A stretch of DNA of 64,000 nt from Rhizobium sp. L51/94 (GCF_019355555.1 NZ_CP072141.1:3280001-3344000), one strand, 5' to 3'; shown: positions 9,204 through 18,995, counted from the stretch's first letter. Numbers and translations: made by a program. The notes: generated by a model not told the origin, from the sequence alone.

Positions 9204-9264
9204 TGTTCCGTCCCGGTTCGTCGCTAGTTCTTGCTGTCACACGAGATAGTCATTCGAGACGCGC

Positions 9265-9292
9265 TTGTCAGCATTGTTGTGAGGGATAAATT
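9265..9292 (+). promoter_or_regulatory. Candidate promoter for the MoxR cluster
   Basis: TTGTCA at 9265-9270 and TAAATT at 9287-9292 are separated by 16 bases and lie about 70 bases before the moxR-like start. It is a reasonable sigma-70 type match in a divergent intergenic region; no experimental support is available. Confidence 0.35.
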
Positions 9293-9363
9293 CTCTTGAG
9301 TATGGGGCAAATCTGTATGAACTGCGAATCGACACACCCGTCTTTCAGCCGCCGGAGATGCAC

Positions 9364-10377
9364 ATGGGCATGATCAATTCGACAGAGGCTAGCCTCGACG
9401 ACAAGGCCATGATTGCGTCTGCAGAGCGTGCGCTTGCCGATATCGCCGCAATTCGCGACCAGGTATCGAAGGTCATTTTCGGCCAGGAAAGCGTCGTCGA
9501 GAAGACTGTGCTCGCGGTTCTGGCCGGCGGTCACGCGCTGCTGGTCGGCGTTCCCGGCCTCGCCAAGACCAAGCTGGTGACGACGCTCGGCGACGTGCTC
9601 GGGCTGGGAGCCAGCCGCGTACAGTTTACCCCCGACCTGATGCCATCGGACATTCTAGGCTCGGAAGTGATGGACCAGGACGACACTGGTCGCCGTTCAT
9701 TCCGCTTCCTCAAAGGCCCCATCTTCGCACAATTGCTGATGGCAGACGAAATCAACCGCGCCTCGCCCCGCACCCAGTCGGCGCTGCTGCAGGCCATGCA
9801 GGAATATCATGTGACGATCGCCGGCCAGCGCTACGACCTGCCAGCGCCCTTCCATGTGCTCGCCACCCAGAACCCGCTGGAGCAGGAAGGCACGTACCCG
9901 CTGCCGGAAGCCCAACTCGACCGGTTTCTGCTGCAGGTCGACGTCGGCTATCCGGAATTGGCCGACGAGCGCAGAATCCTGCTCGACACGACCGGCATGT
10001 CGGAAGCCAAGGCCGGCGCTGCCATCGATGCCGGCAGGCTGTCCGAAATCCAGAAGCTGATCCGCCAGATGCCGATCAGCGACAGCGTCGTCGATGCCAT
10101 CCTGTCGCTGGTCCGCTCGGCCCGACCGGGCCAGGGCAATGCCACAACAGACAAGCACGTCGCCTGGGGACCGGGCCCGCGCGCCGGCCAGGCGATGATG
10201 CTCTGCACCCGCGCCCGCGCCCTCTACCAGGGTCGCCTTGCCCCGTCGCTGGACGATGTACACGCGCTCGCCGAACCGATCCTGCAGCACCGCATGGCGC
10301 TGACGTTCGTCGCCCGCGCCGAAGGCATGTCAGTGCGCGACGTCATTTCCGACTTGGTCAAGCAGGCCAGGACCTAG
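9364..10377 (+). CDS. MoxR-family AAA+ ATPase
   Basis: 337-residue AAA+ chaperone-like ATPase. Walker A is in GVPGLAKTKLV, Walker B/sensor in LLMADEINRASPRTQSALLQAMQE, with the MoxR-typical FHVLATQNPLEQEGTYPLPEAQLDRF and a C-terminal lid. MoxR proteins usually act with von Willebrand factor A proteins to remodel or activate complexes. Three in-frame ATGs lie close together (9358, 9364, 9370); 9364 is preferred because GGAG ends six bases before it. It is the first gene of a co-directional cluster with DUF58, DUF4159 and amidotransferase-like proteins, 14 bases before the DUF58 start. Confidence 0.93.
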   Translation: MGMINSTEASLDDKAMIASAERALADIAAIRDQVSKVIFGQESVVEKTVLAVLAGGHALLVGVPGLAKTKLVTTLGDVLGLGASRVQFTPDLMPSDILGSEVMDQDDTGRRSFRFLKGPIFAQLLMADEINRASPRTQSALLQAMQEYHVTIAGQRYDLPAPFHVLATQNPLEQEGTYPLPEAQLDRFLLQVDVGYPELADERRILLDTTGMSEAKAGAAIDAGRLSEIQKLIRQMPISDSVVDAILSLVRSARPGQGNATTDKHVAWGPGPRAGQAMMLCTRARALYQGRLAPSLDDVHALAEPILQHRMALTFVARAEGMSVRDVISDLVKQART

Positions 10378-10391
10378 GGAGAGAGCGCCGC

Positions 10392-11312
10392 GTGGCATCC
10401 ATCGGACAGATCGTCAATCCGACATCCGGCAGTGATGCCCTTTCCCGCGCCCGGCAACGGGCAGCTCTCGTCCCCGATTGCCTGGTCGAGGCGAAACGCA
10501 TCGCCAACACCGTGATTGCCGGCTGGCATGGCCGCCGCAAGCGCGGTATCGGCGAGAATTTCTGGCAGTTCCGCCCCTACAGCGATGGTGAGAGCCTGTC
10601 GCGCATCGACTGGCGGCGCTCGGCCCGCGATGACCATACCTATATCCGTGACCATGAATGGGAAGCGGCGCACACCATATGGCTCTGGGCCGACATGTCG
10701 CCGTCGATGATGTTCAGGTCGTCGCTTGGTCATGTCTCCAAGGAAAGCCGGGCGCTGGTCGTCATGCTGGCACTGGCGGAAATCCTCGCCCGCTCCGGCG
10801 AGCGTATCGGCTGCCCCGGCATCATGGAACCGATTTCCGCCCGCAACGCTGCCGAAAGACTGGCAACGGCGCTGATGCACGCGCCGCTGGGCGGTGGCCT
10901 GCCGCAGACGGCGATGATCCGCGGCTGGAGCGACGTCGTGCTGATCGGCGATCTCCTCGACGATGCCGATAGCATCATGGCCCGTCTCGGCCCTCTTGCC
11001 CGGCGCGGATTGCGCGGCCATGTGGTCGAGATCGCCGACCCTGCCGAGGAAACCTTTCCCTATAGCGGCCGCACCGAGTTCACCGATCCGGAAACCGGCG
11101 AAAAGCTGGTGGCCGGCCGCGCCGAGACCATCCGCGAGGATTACCAGCGTGCCTACCTGGCGCGTCGAGACAGCCTCGGAGAGACGCTGCGCCACCTCGG
11201 CTGGACGTTCGTCACCCACCGCACCGACCACCTCGCCTCCGAGGCGCTTGTCGCCGTGCACACCTACCTGTCCGGCATGCCCACCAGAGCCACCCATGGT
11301 GGTCAGTTGTGA
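10392..11312 (+). CDS. DUF58 domain-containing protein (MoxR partner)
   Basis: 306-residue protein whose N-terminal third carries the DUF58 core (GRRKRGIGENFWQFRPYSDG and SRIDWRRSARDDHTYIRDHE). It continues with a vWA-like fold whose WLWADMSPSM stretch is a degenerate metal-ion-dependent adhesion motif. DUF58 proteins are the usual genomic partners of MoxR ATPases. The start is a GTG at 10392 with GGGAGAG upstream. The end overlaps the next gene by four bases (GTGA), so the two are probably translationally coupled. Confidence 0.9.
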   Translation: MASIGQIVNPTSGSDALSRARQRAALVPDCLVEAKRIANTVIAGWHGRRKRGIGENFWQFRPYSDGESLSRIDWRRSARDDHTYIRDHEWEAAHTIWLWADMSPSMMFRSSLGHVSKESRALVVMLALAEILARSGERIGCPGIMEPISARNAAERLATALMHAPLGGGLPQTAMIRGWSDVVLIGDLLDDADSIMARLGPLARRGLRGHVVEIADPAEETFPYSGRTEFTDPETGEKLVAGRAETIREDYQRAYLARRDSLGETLRHLGWTFVTHRTDHLASEALVAVHTYLSGMPTRATHGGQL

Positions 11313-14134
11313 GCGCGCTGGGCTTTGCCTATCCGGCGATGCTGGCAGCTCTGATCGCCCTGCCGGCGATATGGTGGCTGCTGCGCATGACGCCGCCGCG
11401 CCCGCAGATAGAAGTCTTTCCGCCCCTGAAGATCCTGGCCAAGGTGCTCAGACGAGAGGAAACCCCGGCCAACAGCCCGTGGTGGCTGACGCTGCTGCGT
11501 ATGCTGATGGCGGCGGCCGTGATCCTTGCAATCGCCGATCCCGTCTTCAATCCGCGCACCAACACCCTTTCCAAGGCGGGACCTCTCGTTCTGCTGATCG
11601 ACAACAGCTGGGCGAGCGCTGCCGATTGGGATCGTCGCGTGCAGACCGCCGACGCGCTGATCGGCGATGCCGATGCCAGCGAGACGCCCGTCGTCATCGC
11701 GTTCACCGCCAACCAGACCAACGATGCCATCCCCGGCACCGCGATGGCAGCGCGCGACAAATTACATGCCGCAGCCCCTATGCCGCTGGTGCCGGATCGC
11801 CCCCGCGCCGTACAGGCCCTGAAGTCGGCTCTCGGTGGCGCCAAACCCGGCACGCTCGTTTTCCTGTCCGACGGGATTGCTGCTTCAGATAGAGACGATA
11901 CGGTTCAGCAGCTTGCGTCCTTGGCTCCCGCAGACCTGCGCCTGCTGGAGGGCGATGCCAGTGAAGCCATCGTCCTGACCAAGGCCGCCAACGCCGCCGA
12001 CGCCATGACCGTCACCGCGAGCCGCCTCGACAGCGCCGGCCCCGCCGGTTTCACGCTCAGCGCGCAAGACGCCCAGGGGCGCCCGATCGCTGCCGGCAAG
12101 CTCGCCTTTACCGCTGGCCAATCGGTCGCATCGGGCACGATCACCGCGCCCTTCGAGATGCGCAACGACTTTGCCCGGGTCAGCATCGATGGACACACGA
12201 CCGCAGGCTCGGTTCATCTCCTCGACGACGGCTTCAAGCGTCGCCGCGTTGCCCTGCTCTCCGGCCAGGCCGTCGACGAGTTCCAGCCGTTGCTTTCGCC
12301 GCTCTACTATATCCAGAAGGCACTTTCGCCTTTCGCCGACCTCGTCAATCCGGAAGCAGACGATCTGGCGAAATCGATCACCGAGCTGTTGGCTGGCAAT
12401 CCGTCTGTCATCATCATGGCCGACATCGGCCGCCTGCCGGCAGATGCCTATGCCCCGATGCAGCGCTGGATCGCCAATGGCGGGACGTTGATCCGTTTCG
12501 CCGGTCCGCGCCTTGCTGCAGCACCCGCCGACGATCCGCTCGTGCCTGTGATCCTGCGCCAGGGCGAGCGGGCGCTGGGCGGCGCCATGTCCTGGGCCGA
12601 GCCGCAACCGCTCGCCGACTTTCCGGCTTTCGGGCCGTTTGCCGGCATGCCAAAACCATCAAACGTGCTGGTCAAGCGTCAGGTTCTGGCTGAGCCGACG
12701 CCAGATCTGGCCGAGCGGACATGGGCAAGCCTTGCCGATGGAACACCGCTGGTCACCGAGAAAAACGTCTCCGCCGGCCGCATCGTGCTATTTCATGTCA
12801 GCGCCGAGGCGTCGTGGTCGGATCTGCCGATTTCCGGCGATTTCGTCGAGATGCTGCGCCGTATCGTGCAGATGTCCCGCTCCGGCGGCGTCACTGCCGC
12901 CGATGGCTCCGCCAAATCATCCGCCGGTACGCTGCCGCCGTATCGGCTTCTGACGGCCAAGGGTGCGCTGAACGGTGAGACCGGCAGTGCCCGGCCCCTC
13001 GACACCGGCAAGAAGGGGCCTCTGCTCGCAAGCTTCGACAACCCGCCGGGTCTCTACGGCTCGGAAGAAGGATTTACCGCATTGAATGTCCTGCCCGAGG
13101 GCGCCGAACTGAAGCCTCTCGACGCATCCGCTTCCATGGTGGTGCAGCGAGAAGGATTGATCGGCGGACAGGCATGGTCCGCCAAGCCGGTGCTGTTCAC
13201 CATCGCCCTCCTGCTGCTGCTCACCGACAGCGTTGCCGTGCTGTTCATGAACGGCGCCTTCAGCGGCATCCGGCGGCTATCTCGCTCAGCCGCAAAGACC
13301 GCCGCAATTCTCGCCATCGCCTTATCCACGGCGGCTTTCCTGCACCCGGTCGACATGCGCGCCGACGATGCGAGGCCCGGCGACGACGTCATCCTGTCAC
13401 GGCTCGACAAGACGCATCTGGCCTATATCGTTACCGGCGAGGACGAAGTCGATCGGATTTCCGAGCGGGGACTTGCGGGCCTCACCGACTTCCTCACCTA
13501 CCGCACGACGCTCGAACCCGGACCGCCTGTCGGCGTTGATCCCGCCAAGGACGAACTGGCGCTCTTCCCCCTGCTCTACTGGCCGGTGACCTCGACCGCA
13601 CCGATGCCCAGCACTGCTACGATGAACCGCATCGACGCCTACATGCGCTCCGGCGGCACGGTGCTGTTCGACACGCGCGATGCATTGAGTTCCGTCGGCG
13701 ACAATTCGGCTCCCGGCCCGAACGGCGAACGGCTGCAGGCGATCCTTGCCAATCTCGACATACCGCCACTCGAGCCCGTTCCCGCCAAGCACGTGCTGAC
13801 GAAATCCTTTTATCTGCTGTCGAGTTTTCCGGGGCGCTACACCGGCAGCCCGCTGTGGATCGAATCCCATCAGGACAACCGCGCCGACACCGGTACCAAG
13901 CAGGCAGCCACATCGGACGGCGTGACACCTATCATCATCACCGGCAACGATTTTGCCGGCGCCTGGGCTGTCGACGACAACGGCACACCGTTGCTGCCAA
14001 CGGTGCCGCAGGACGACATGCAGCGAGAATATGCCTTCAGAACCGGCGTCAACATCATGATGTATATGCTGACCGGCAACTACAAATCCGATCAGGTCCA
14101 CGTTCCGGATCTGCTGGAACGGCTGGGGCAATAG
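11309..14134 (+). CDS. BatA-type N-terminus plus DUF4159 membrane protein, 941 aa
   Basis: Large membrane-anchored protein. Residues 1-85 hold two hydrophobic helices and the BatA/aerotolerance N-terminal pattern (PAIWWLLRMTPPRPQ). A vWA-like domain with LVLLIDNSWASAADWD follows, again with an incomplete MIDAS. Further helices lie near residues 625-645 and 660-680, and the last 250 residues (from LDKTHLAYIVTGEDE) form the DUF4159 domain, which has a class I amidotransferase-like fold. It starts with GTG overlapping the DUF58 stop and ends one base before the next ATG. The role is probably in envelope assembly or stress with MoxR; the biochemical function is unknown. Confidence 0.88.
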   Translation: MSALGFAYPAMLAALIALPAIWWLLRMTPPRPQIEVFPPLKILAKVLRREETPANSPWWLTLLRMLMAAAVILAIADPVFNPRTNTLSKAGPLVLLIDNSWASAADWDRRVQTADALIGDADASETPVVIAFTANQTNDAIPGTAMAARDKLHAAAPMPLVPDRPRAVQALKSALGGAKPGTLVFLSDGIAASDRDDTVQQLASLAPADLRLLEGDASEAIVLTKAANAADAMTVTASRLDSAGPAGFTLSAQDAQGRPIAAGKLAFTAGQSVASGTITAPFEMRNDFARVSIDGHTTAGSVHLLDDGFKRRRVALLSGQAVDEFQPLLSPLYYIQKALSPFADLVNPEADDLAKSITELLAGNPSVIIMADIGRLPADAYAPMQRWIANGGTLIRFAGPRLAAAPADDPLVPVILRQGERALGGAMSWAEPQPLADFPAFGPFAGMPKPSNVLVKRQVLAEPTPDLAERTWASLADGTPLVTEKNVSAGRIVLFHVSAEASWSDLPISGDFVEMLRRIVQMSRSGGVTAADGSAKSSAGTLPPYRLLTAKGALNGETGSARPLDTGKKGPLLASFDNPPGLYGSEEGFTALNVLPEGAELKPLDASASMVVQREGLIGGQAWSAKPVLFTIALLLLLTDSVAVLFMNGAFSGIRRLSRSAAKTAAILAIALSTAAFLHPVDMRADDARPGDDVILSRLDKTHLAYIVTGEDEVDRISERGLAGLTDFLTYRTTLEPGPPVGVDPAKDELALFPLLYWPVTSTAPMPSTATMNRIDAYMRSGGTVLFDTRDALSSVGDNSAPGPNGERLQAILANLDIPPLEPVPAKHVLTKSFYLLSSFPGRYTGSPLWIESHQDNRADTGTKQAATSDGVTPIIITGNDFAGAWAVDDNGTPLLPTVPQDDMQREYAFRTGVNIMMYMLTGNYKSDQVHVPDLLERLGQ

Positions 14135-14135
14135 C

Positions 14136-16205
14136 ATGACGCTGGATTTCCAACCCTTTCTCCCCTGGCCGGTCATTATAGCCTTCGCCGCGGTCGTTGC
14201 CGTCATCGCCGCCTTCGCCATCTGGCGTCGCTTGCGTGGGGCATGGCTCCGCGCACTCGCAGCCCTCGCCTTGCTGGTGGCACTCGCCAACCCGCTGCTG
14301 ATGCAGGAAGATCGCGACCGGCTCTCGACCATCGTTCCCGTCATCATCGACCGCAGCCAGAGCCAGCTGACGCCCGAACGCATCAAGATGACCAACGGTG
14401 CCCTGGCGCAACTCAAAGACCGGCTGGCCGCCTTCCCGCGCATAGAGCCGCGCTATGTGGAGTCCAAGGATACGGCGGAAACCGATGCCCCGGCGACGCG
14501 GCTGTTCTCGGCGCTTGCCGGTGCCATCGGCGATGTGCCGCCGGCTCGCATCGGCGGTGCCATCTTCCTCACCGATGGCCAGATCCACGATATCCCCTCG
14601 ACCGCCCAGTCGCTCGGCTTCAACGCTCCCATCCACGGGCTGATCACCGGCAAAGCCAACGAATACGACCGTCGCATCGAAGTGGTGCGCGGCCCTCGCT
14701 TCGGCATCGTCAACGAAGAACAGCAACTGACCCTGCGCGTCGTCGACGATGGCCCAAGCCCCGGCGGCGCGGCCCCCGTTACGGTGAAAATGAACGGCAA
14801 CGAGATCGCCACCCTGCAGGCGACCCCCGGCCAGGAAACGCCATTCAGCTTCAAGGTGCCGCGTGCCGGCAACAATGTGCTGGAGTTTTCCGTCGCCGAA
14901 CTGCCCGGCGAGATTACGCTCGCCAACAACCGCGCCGTCCACCTGATCGAGGGCATCCGCCAGAACATGCGGGTGCTGCTGGTCTCGGGCGAGCCGCATG
15001 CCGGCGAGCGCGCCTGGCGCAACCTGCTGAAATCCGATGCCTCGGTCGATCTCGTGCACTTCACCATCCTGCGTCCGCCGGAAAAGCAGGACGGTACGCC
15101 GATCAACGAGCTGTCGCTGATCGCCTTTCCGACACGGGAACTGTTCGTCGACAAGATCAAGGATTTCGACCTGATCATCTTCGACCGCTACCAGCATCGC
15201 GGCGTGCTGCCGATCCTCTACTACGACTACATCGCCCAGTACGTTCAGAACGGTGGGGCACTGCTGATTGCCGCCGGACCGGAACATGCCGGCCAGGATT
15301 CAATCGCCCTGACGCCGCTGCAATCCGTGCTCCCGGCGGAGCCGACCGGCGAGATGATCGACAAGGCCTTCTATCCCCGCCTGTCGGAGGAAGGCCGCAA
15401 ACATCCAGTCACCCGCGGCCTCGACGGCTCGGATGTCGAGCCGCCGCATTGGGGCCGCTGGTTCCGCACGGTCGATGTCGAGCCGCCGCAGGGACAGACC
15501 GTGATGGTCGGTGCCGACAACCATCCGCTGCTGGTGCTGAACCGTGCCGGCGAAGGACGCGTCGCCATGCTGCTGTCCGACCAGGGCTGGCTGTGGTCAC
15601 GCGGTTTCGAGGGCGGTGGCCCGAGCGTGGCGCTCTACAGGCGCATCGCCCACTGGCTGATGAAGGAACCGGCGCTCGAGGAAGAAGCGCTGACCGCCAC
15701 CGCATCCGGCCGCACGCTGCAGATCACTCGCCAGACAATCGGCGACGATCCCGGCAGTGCGACGATCAAATATCCTTCCGGCAAGTCGGAGACCGTCAAG
15801 CTGGCACAGGGCGAGCCCGGCCTCTATCGTGCCGAGAAGCACACCGACGAGATCGGGCTGTTCCAGATCACCAATGGCAACTTGTCGACACTCGTCCACG
15901 TCGGCGCCGTCGATGCACCGGAATTCAAGGCGATGATCTCGACAACGGAGACGCTGAAGCCGCTGGCCAGCCAAACCAAGGGGCTGGTGACGCGCGTGGC
16001 TTCGGCCGGCGACAGCGTCGTCGTGCCGCCGGTCCTGCCGGTGCGGGGTGCAGTGCGCATCGCCGACGACCAGCGCATGAGCATCCGGCTGACAGACGAG
16101 ACGGTTCTGCGCGGCATCAACACACTGCCGCTGTTTGCAGGGTTCCTCGGCCTCGCCGCCCTGCTCTTCCTGTTGACGGCGACCTGGTGGCGCGAAGGAC
16201 GATAG
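14136..16205 (+). CDS. Membrane protein with glutamine amidotransferase-like domain, 689 aa
   Basis: Protein with two N-terminal membrane helices (residues about 8-25 and 34-50), a large periplasmic or cytosolic region and one C-terminal helix (LPLFAGFLGLAALLFLL). A segment around residues 280-400 (MRVLLVSGEPHAGERAW through FDLIIFDRYQHRG and GGALLIAAGPEHAG) looks like a class I glutamine-amidotransferase fold. The nucleophilic elbow has no evident Cys, so it is probably non-catalytic. It follows the DUF4159 gene with one base between and belongs to the MoxR cluster; homologues are annotated only as hypothetical membrane proteins. Confidence 0.85.
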   Translation: MTLDFQPFLPWPVIIAFAAVVAVIAAFAIWRRLRGAWLRALAALALLVALANPLLMQEDRDRLSTIVPVIIDRSQSQLTPERIKMTNGALAQLKDRLAAFPRIEPRYVESKDTAETDAPATRLFSALAGAIGDVPPARIGGAIFLTDGQIHDIPSTAQSLGFNAPIHGLITGKANEYDRRIEVVRGPRFGIVNEEQQLTLRVVDDGPSPGGAAPVTVKMNGNEIATLQATPGQETPFSFKVPRAGNNVLEFSVAELPGEITLANNRAVHLIEGIRQNMRVLLVSGEPHAGERAWRNLLKSDASVDLVHFTILRPPEKQDGTPINELSLIAFPTRELFVDKIKDFDLIIFDRYQHRGVLPILYYDYIAQYVQNGGALLIAAGPEHAGQDSIALTPLQSVLPAEPTGEMIDKAFYPRLSEEGRKHPVTRGLDGSDVEPPHWGRWFRTVDVEPPQGQTVMVGADNHPLLVLNRAGEGRVAMLLSDQGWLWSRGFEGGGPSVALYRRIAHWLMKEPALEEEALTATASGRTLQITRQTIGDDPGSATIKYPSGKSETVKLAQGEPGLYRAEKHTDEIGLFQITNGNLSTLVHVGAVDAPEFKAMISTTETLKPLASQTKGLVTRVASAGDSVVVPPVLPVRGAVRIADDQRMSIRLTDETVLRGINTLPLFAGFLGLAALLFLLTATWWREGR

Positions 16206-16207
16206 CC

Positions 16208-16636
16208 ATGGCAACCCTCGACCTGACCGACGCGCCTCTGGACGGCGACATGGCCGTGATCATGAGCGGGTTGATGTCGTTCAACGCATCGGACGTCGGG
16301 CCTCCCGAGCGTCGCTCGCTGGCCGTGTTCATTCGCGGAGACGACGGCAAGGTGATCGGCGGCCTGCTGGGCGTGACTGCCTGGGGCTGGCTGTTCACCC
16401 AATGGCTGTTCGTTCCCGAAGCGCTGCGTGGCCAGGGAATGGCCGGCAGGCTGCTCGCCAAGGCGGAGGCCGAAGCCCTGGAACGAGGATGCCACAGCGC
16501 TTGGATCGATACCTTCAACCCGCAGGCGCTGCGGGCCTATCAGCGCCAGGGCTATGTTGCCTTCGGTACGCTCGCCGACTTCCCGCTCGGTCGCAGCCGG
16601 ACGTTCCTGCAGAAGCAGCTCGCCGTAACACCCTGA
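16208..16636 (+). CDS. GNAT family N-acetyltransferase
   Basis: 142-residue acetyltransferase beginning MATLDLTDAPLDG. The acetyl-CoA loop is visible as EALRGQGMAGRLLAKAE (the Q/R-x-x-G-x-G/A motif), followed by the C-terminal ALRAYQRQGYVAFGTL motif. The substrate is unknown. The ATG lies two bases after the stop of the amidotransferase-like gene, so it is the last gene of the MoxR cluster, and it converges with the next GNAT gene. Confidence 0.85.
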   Translation: MATLDLTDAPLDGDMAVIMSGLMSFNASDVGPPERRSLAVFIRGDDGKVIGGLLGVTAWGWLFTQWLFVPEALRGQGMAGRLLAKAEAEALERGCHSAWIDTFNPQALRAYQRQGYVAFGTLADFPLGRSRTFLQKQLAVTP

Positions 16637-16645
16637 TAAGCTACG

Positions 16646-17215
16646 CTATTCAGTCCAGCCGATGGCGCCCTTGAGCCGCGCATGCACGTCATCCGCCATC
16701 GGCACGACAAGCACCCGGCCCGGATCGACCGGCCCCGGAAAGGCAAGCGCGTTATAGGCCACCTTCTCGAAACCGAGCGGCTCGTAGTAAGGCGGATCGC
16801 CGACGAGGATGACCGCCTCCGAGCCCTTCCGCCGTGCAGCTTCGACGGCAATGCGCACCAGTTCGCGGCCGATGCCCCGGCTCTTGTGCGACGGCCGGAC
16901 AGCCAGTGGGCCTAGAAGATGGCCCTTGACGCCACCCGCCATGACGGCCGTCATCCGGACGGATGCGACTGTCTCACCGTCGTCTGCACAGATGAACGAC
17001 AGTGACCGGTCGTGCGGACCCTGCTCGCGGATACGCGCTGCCGCCCGGACGAACCGTCCTGGACCAAAGGCTTCTTCGTTGATGAGTTCGATGACGGCGT
17101 CGTGGGACGCGTCCTCGGTGAGGTAGACCAGATCGTGCTTGTGCATGAAACGTAACAAACCAGATGACAAAAAGGGATGGGTCTCGGAAACGCCGGATGC
17201 GGCGTTCGGGTCCAT
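16646..17215 (-). CDS. GNAT family N-acetyltransferase
   Basis: About 189-residue acetyltransferase of the YhbS type. The acetyl-CoA motif is in LAVRPSHKSRGIGRELVRIA, and the C-terminus has the YYEPLGFEKV pattern and the PVDPGRVLVVPM segment common in rhizobial members. The start is uncertain: ATGs at 17353, 17215 and 17149 are in frame and none has a clear ribosome binding site. 17215 is a compromise, while the conserved domain starts just after 17149. Substrate unknown. It is divergent from the GST gene. Confidence 0.8.
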   Translation of the reverse strand: MDPNAASGVSETHPFLSSGLLRFMHKHDLVYLTEDASHDAVIELINEEAFGPGRFVRAAARIREQGPHDRSLSFICADDGETVASVRMTAVMAGGVKGHLLGPLAVRPSHKSRGIGRELVRIAVEAARRKGSEAVILVGDPPYYEPLGFEKVAYNALAFPGPVDPGRVLVVPMADDVHARLKGAIGWTE

Positions 17216-17413
17216 CAGCGTCGTCGCAGGTCTCTGGTTACGGTCATCGATCACAGTCCTTGAAGTGTGCCGAGGCCGATAGCAGGAAATATTTGCCTCG
17301 TCCAACGTAAAATGCGGCAAATGCGACAGCAACGGACTGTTCAATCTTTGCACGCTCGAAAATTCTGCCCGGCAGCGTATGTATCATTCTAGGCAATTCG
17401 AAAGGACGATGAC

Positions 17414-18391
17414 ATGGGCATGCTGGTTGACGGCGTCTGGCAAGACGTGTGGTACGACACCAAGGAAACCAAGGGCCATTTCAAGCGGGCTGCATCGCAG
17501 TTTCGCAATTGGGTGACCGCCGACGGAAGTGCCGGCCCATCCGGCACTGGAGGCTTCAAGGCCGAGGCCGGTCGGTATCACCTCTATGTGGCGCTCGCCT
17601 GTCCATGGGCCCACCGGGCATTGATCTTCCGCAAGCTCAAGAAGCTGGAAAACATCATTTCCGTCTCGATCGTCGATCCGCTCATGCTGGAGAACGGCTG
17701 GGAATTCAAGAACCGCGACGGCGGCACGGTCGATCACATCTTCGGCGCCAATGCCATGTGGGAGATCTACACCAGGGCGGATCCTCATTATTCCGGGCGC
17801 GTCACCGTACCCGTCCTCTGGGACACCAGGACCGGCACGATCGTCAACAACGAGTCCTCCGAAATCATCCGGATGTTCAACAGCGCTTTCGACAGTCTTA
17901 CCGACGTCACGCTGGACTATTATCCGGAGCCCCTGCGGACCGAGATCGACGAGATCAACGCCATCGTCTACGACACGGTCAACAACGGCGTCTACAAATC
18001 CGGCTTTGCGACGACGCAGGACGCCTATGAAGAGCACGTGCAAAAACTCTTCGCGACCCTAGACAGTCTCGACGCCCGCCTGGGGAAAAGCCGCTACCTT
18101 GTTGGCAACACGATCACGGAAGCCGACTGGCGGCTGTTCACGACACTGGTTCGCTTCGACGCCGTCTATGTCGGCCACTTCAAGTGCAACATCCGGCGTA
18201 TCGAGGACTACCGCAACCTGCCCGGCTACCTGCGCGAACTCTACCAGGTGCCGGGCATCAGTGAGACGGTCAACATGGCGCACATCAAGCGGCACTACTA
18301 CGCCAGCCACAAGACCATCAATCCAACCGGCATCGTGCCTCTGGGCCCGGCACTCGATTTCAACCGGCCACACGGTCGCGGCGCGCTGTAG
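17414..18391 (+). CDS. Xi-class glutathione S-transferase (glutathionyl-hydroquinone reductase)
   Basis: 325-residue YqjG/PcpF-type protein. The active-site Cys63 lies in LACPWAHRAL, the diagnostic motif of S-glutathionyl-hydroquinone reductases. It is followed by VPVLWDTRTGTIVNNESSEI for glutathione binding and a C-terminal helical domain with ITEADWRLFTTLVRFD and the YVGHFKCNIRRI segment. The enzyme would reduce glutathionyl-hydroquinones back to free hydroquinones in the cytosol. AAGGA seven bases before the ATG supports the start. It is a single gene between a divergent GNAT and a convergent Nudix gene. Confidence 0.93.
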   Translation: MGMLVDGVWQDVWYDTKETKGHFKRAASQFRNWVTADGSAGPSGTGGFKAEAGRYHLYVALACPWAHRALIFRKLKKLENIISVSIVDPLMLENGWEFKNRDGGTVDHIFGANAMWEIYTRADPHYSGRVTVPVLWDTRTGTIVNNESSEIIRMFNSAFDSLTDVTLDYYPEPLRTEIDEINAIVYDTVNNGVYKSGFATTQDAYEEHVQKLFATLDSLDARLGKSRYLVGNTITEADWRLFTTLVRFDAVYVGHFKCNIRRIEDYRNLPGYLRELYQVPGISETVNMAHIKRHYYASHKTINPTGIVPLGPALDFNRPHGRGAL

Positions 18392-18401
18392 CGCCCGGCG
18401 C

Positions 18402-18890
18402 CTACCAGTAGCCGGTGGGTGCGAGGTTGCCGTTGATTTCCTGCAGCCGCCGGTGGGTGGCGGCCGTGGTCGTGGGCGGTAGGGCGTCGAGGGCGAAGAA
18501 GCCGCTCTCGACAATCTCCCAGTCAGGGTCGCGCAGCGCCGTCTGCTCGACGTCGGCGCGGTAGAAGGCCACGTGGTCACGGCGGCTGACGGAGCGGTTG
18601 AAATAGATGCCTATCAGGGTCGGTGTGCCCAGAATGGCCAAATTGCCTTCCTCCCGCAGCTCCTTGGCCAACGCCTGGTCCACGGTCTCGTGCCTTTCGA
18701 CACCGCCGCCAGGCATGTACCAGCCGGGCAGGTATGAATGGCGAACCAGGAAAATTCGCCCCTCGCTGTCGAAGCAGGCAGCCCGCACCCCGAGCGTCAT
18801 GCCGCGCGACAGTGCAAAATAGAGATGTGCCAGGGGGCCGGCAAGCCTGTGCTTCCACCCGCGCCCTTCCTGTACCAGGTCGTCGTCCAT
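18402..18890 (-). CDS. Nudix hydrolase
   Basis: 162-residue Nudix protein. The box reads GGGVERHETVDQALAKELRE then EGNL, so G-x5-E-x7-RE is present, but the downstream Glu-Glu-x-Gly is shifted (REEGNL), as in several short Nudix subfamilies. YMPGGGVE and LVRHSYLPGWYM are typical of ADP-ribose or nucleotide-sugar-type members; the actual substrate is unknown. GAGAGGGA upstream of the ATG at 18890 supports the start. It converges with the GST gene. Confidence 0.85.
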   Translation of the reverse strand: MDDDLVQEGRGWKHRLAGPLAHLYFALSRGMTLGVRAACFDSEGRIFLVRHSYLPGWYMPGGGVERHETVDQALAKELREEGNLAILGTPTLIGIYFNRSVSRRDHVAFYRADVEQTALRDPDWEIVESGFFALDALPPTTTAATHRRLQEINGNLAPTGYW

Positions 18891-18995
18891 GCCATCCCTC
18901 TCTCAGCGGCCCGTAGGGGCGGGCCTGCCAAAACTTCCCCTTGTGCAGGCATACGAAGCATTTGATTTGAAACGAGACTGTTCTATGTCTCACCC

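Noticed and set aside
14243..16207. Extension of the GNAT frame back through the amidotransferase-like gene
   Set aside because: The GNAT starts at the ATG at 16208; the upstream part overlaps another real gene in a different frame and has no family features.
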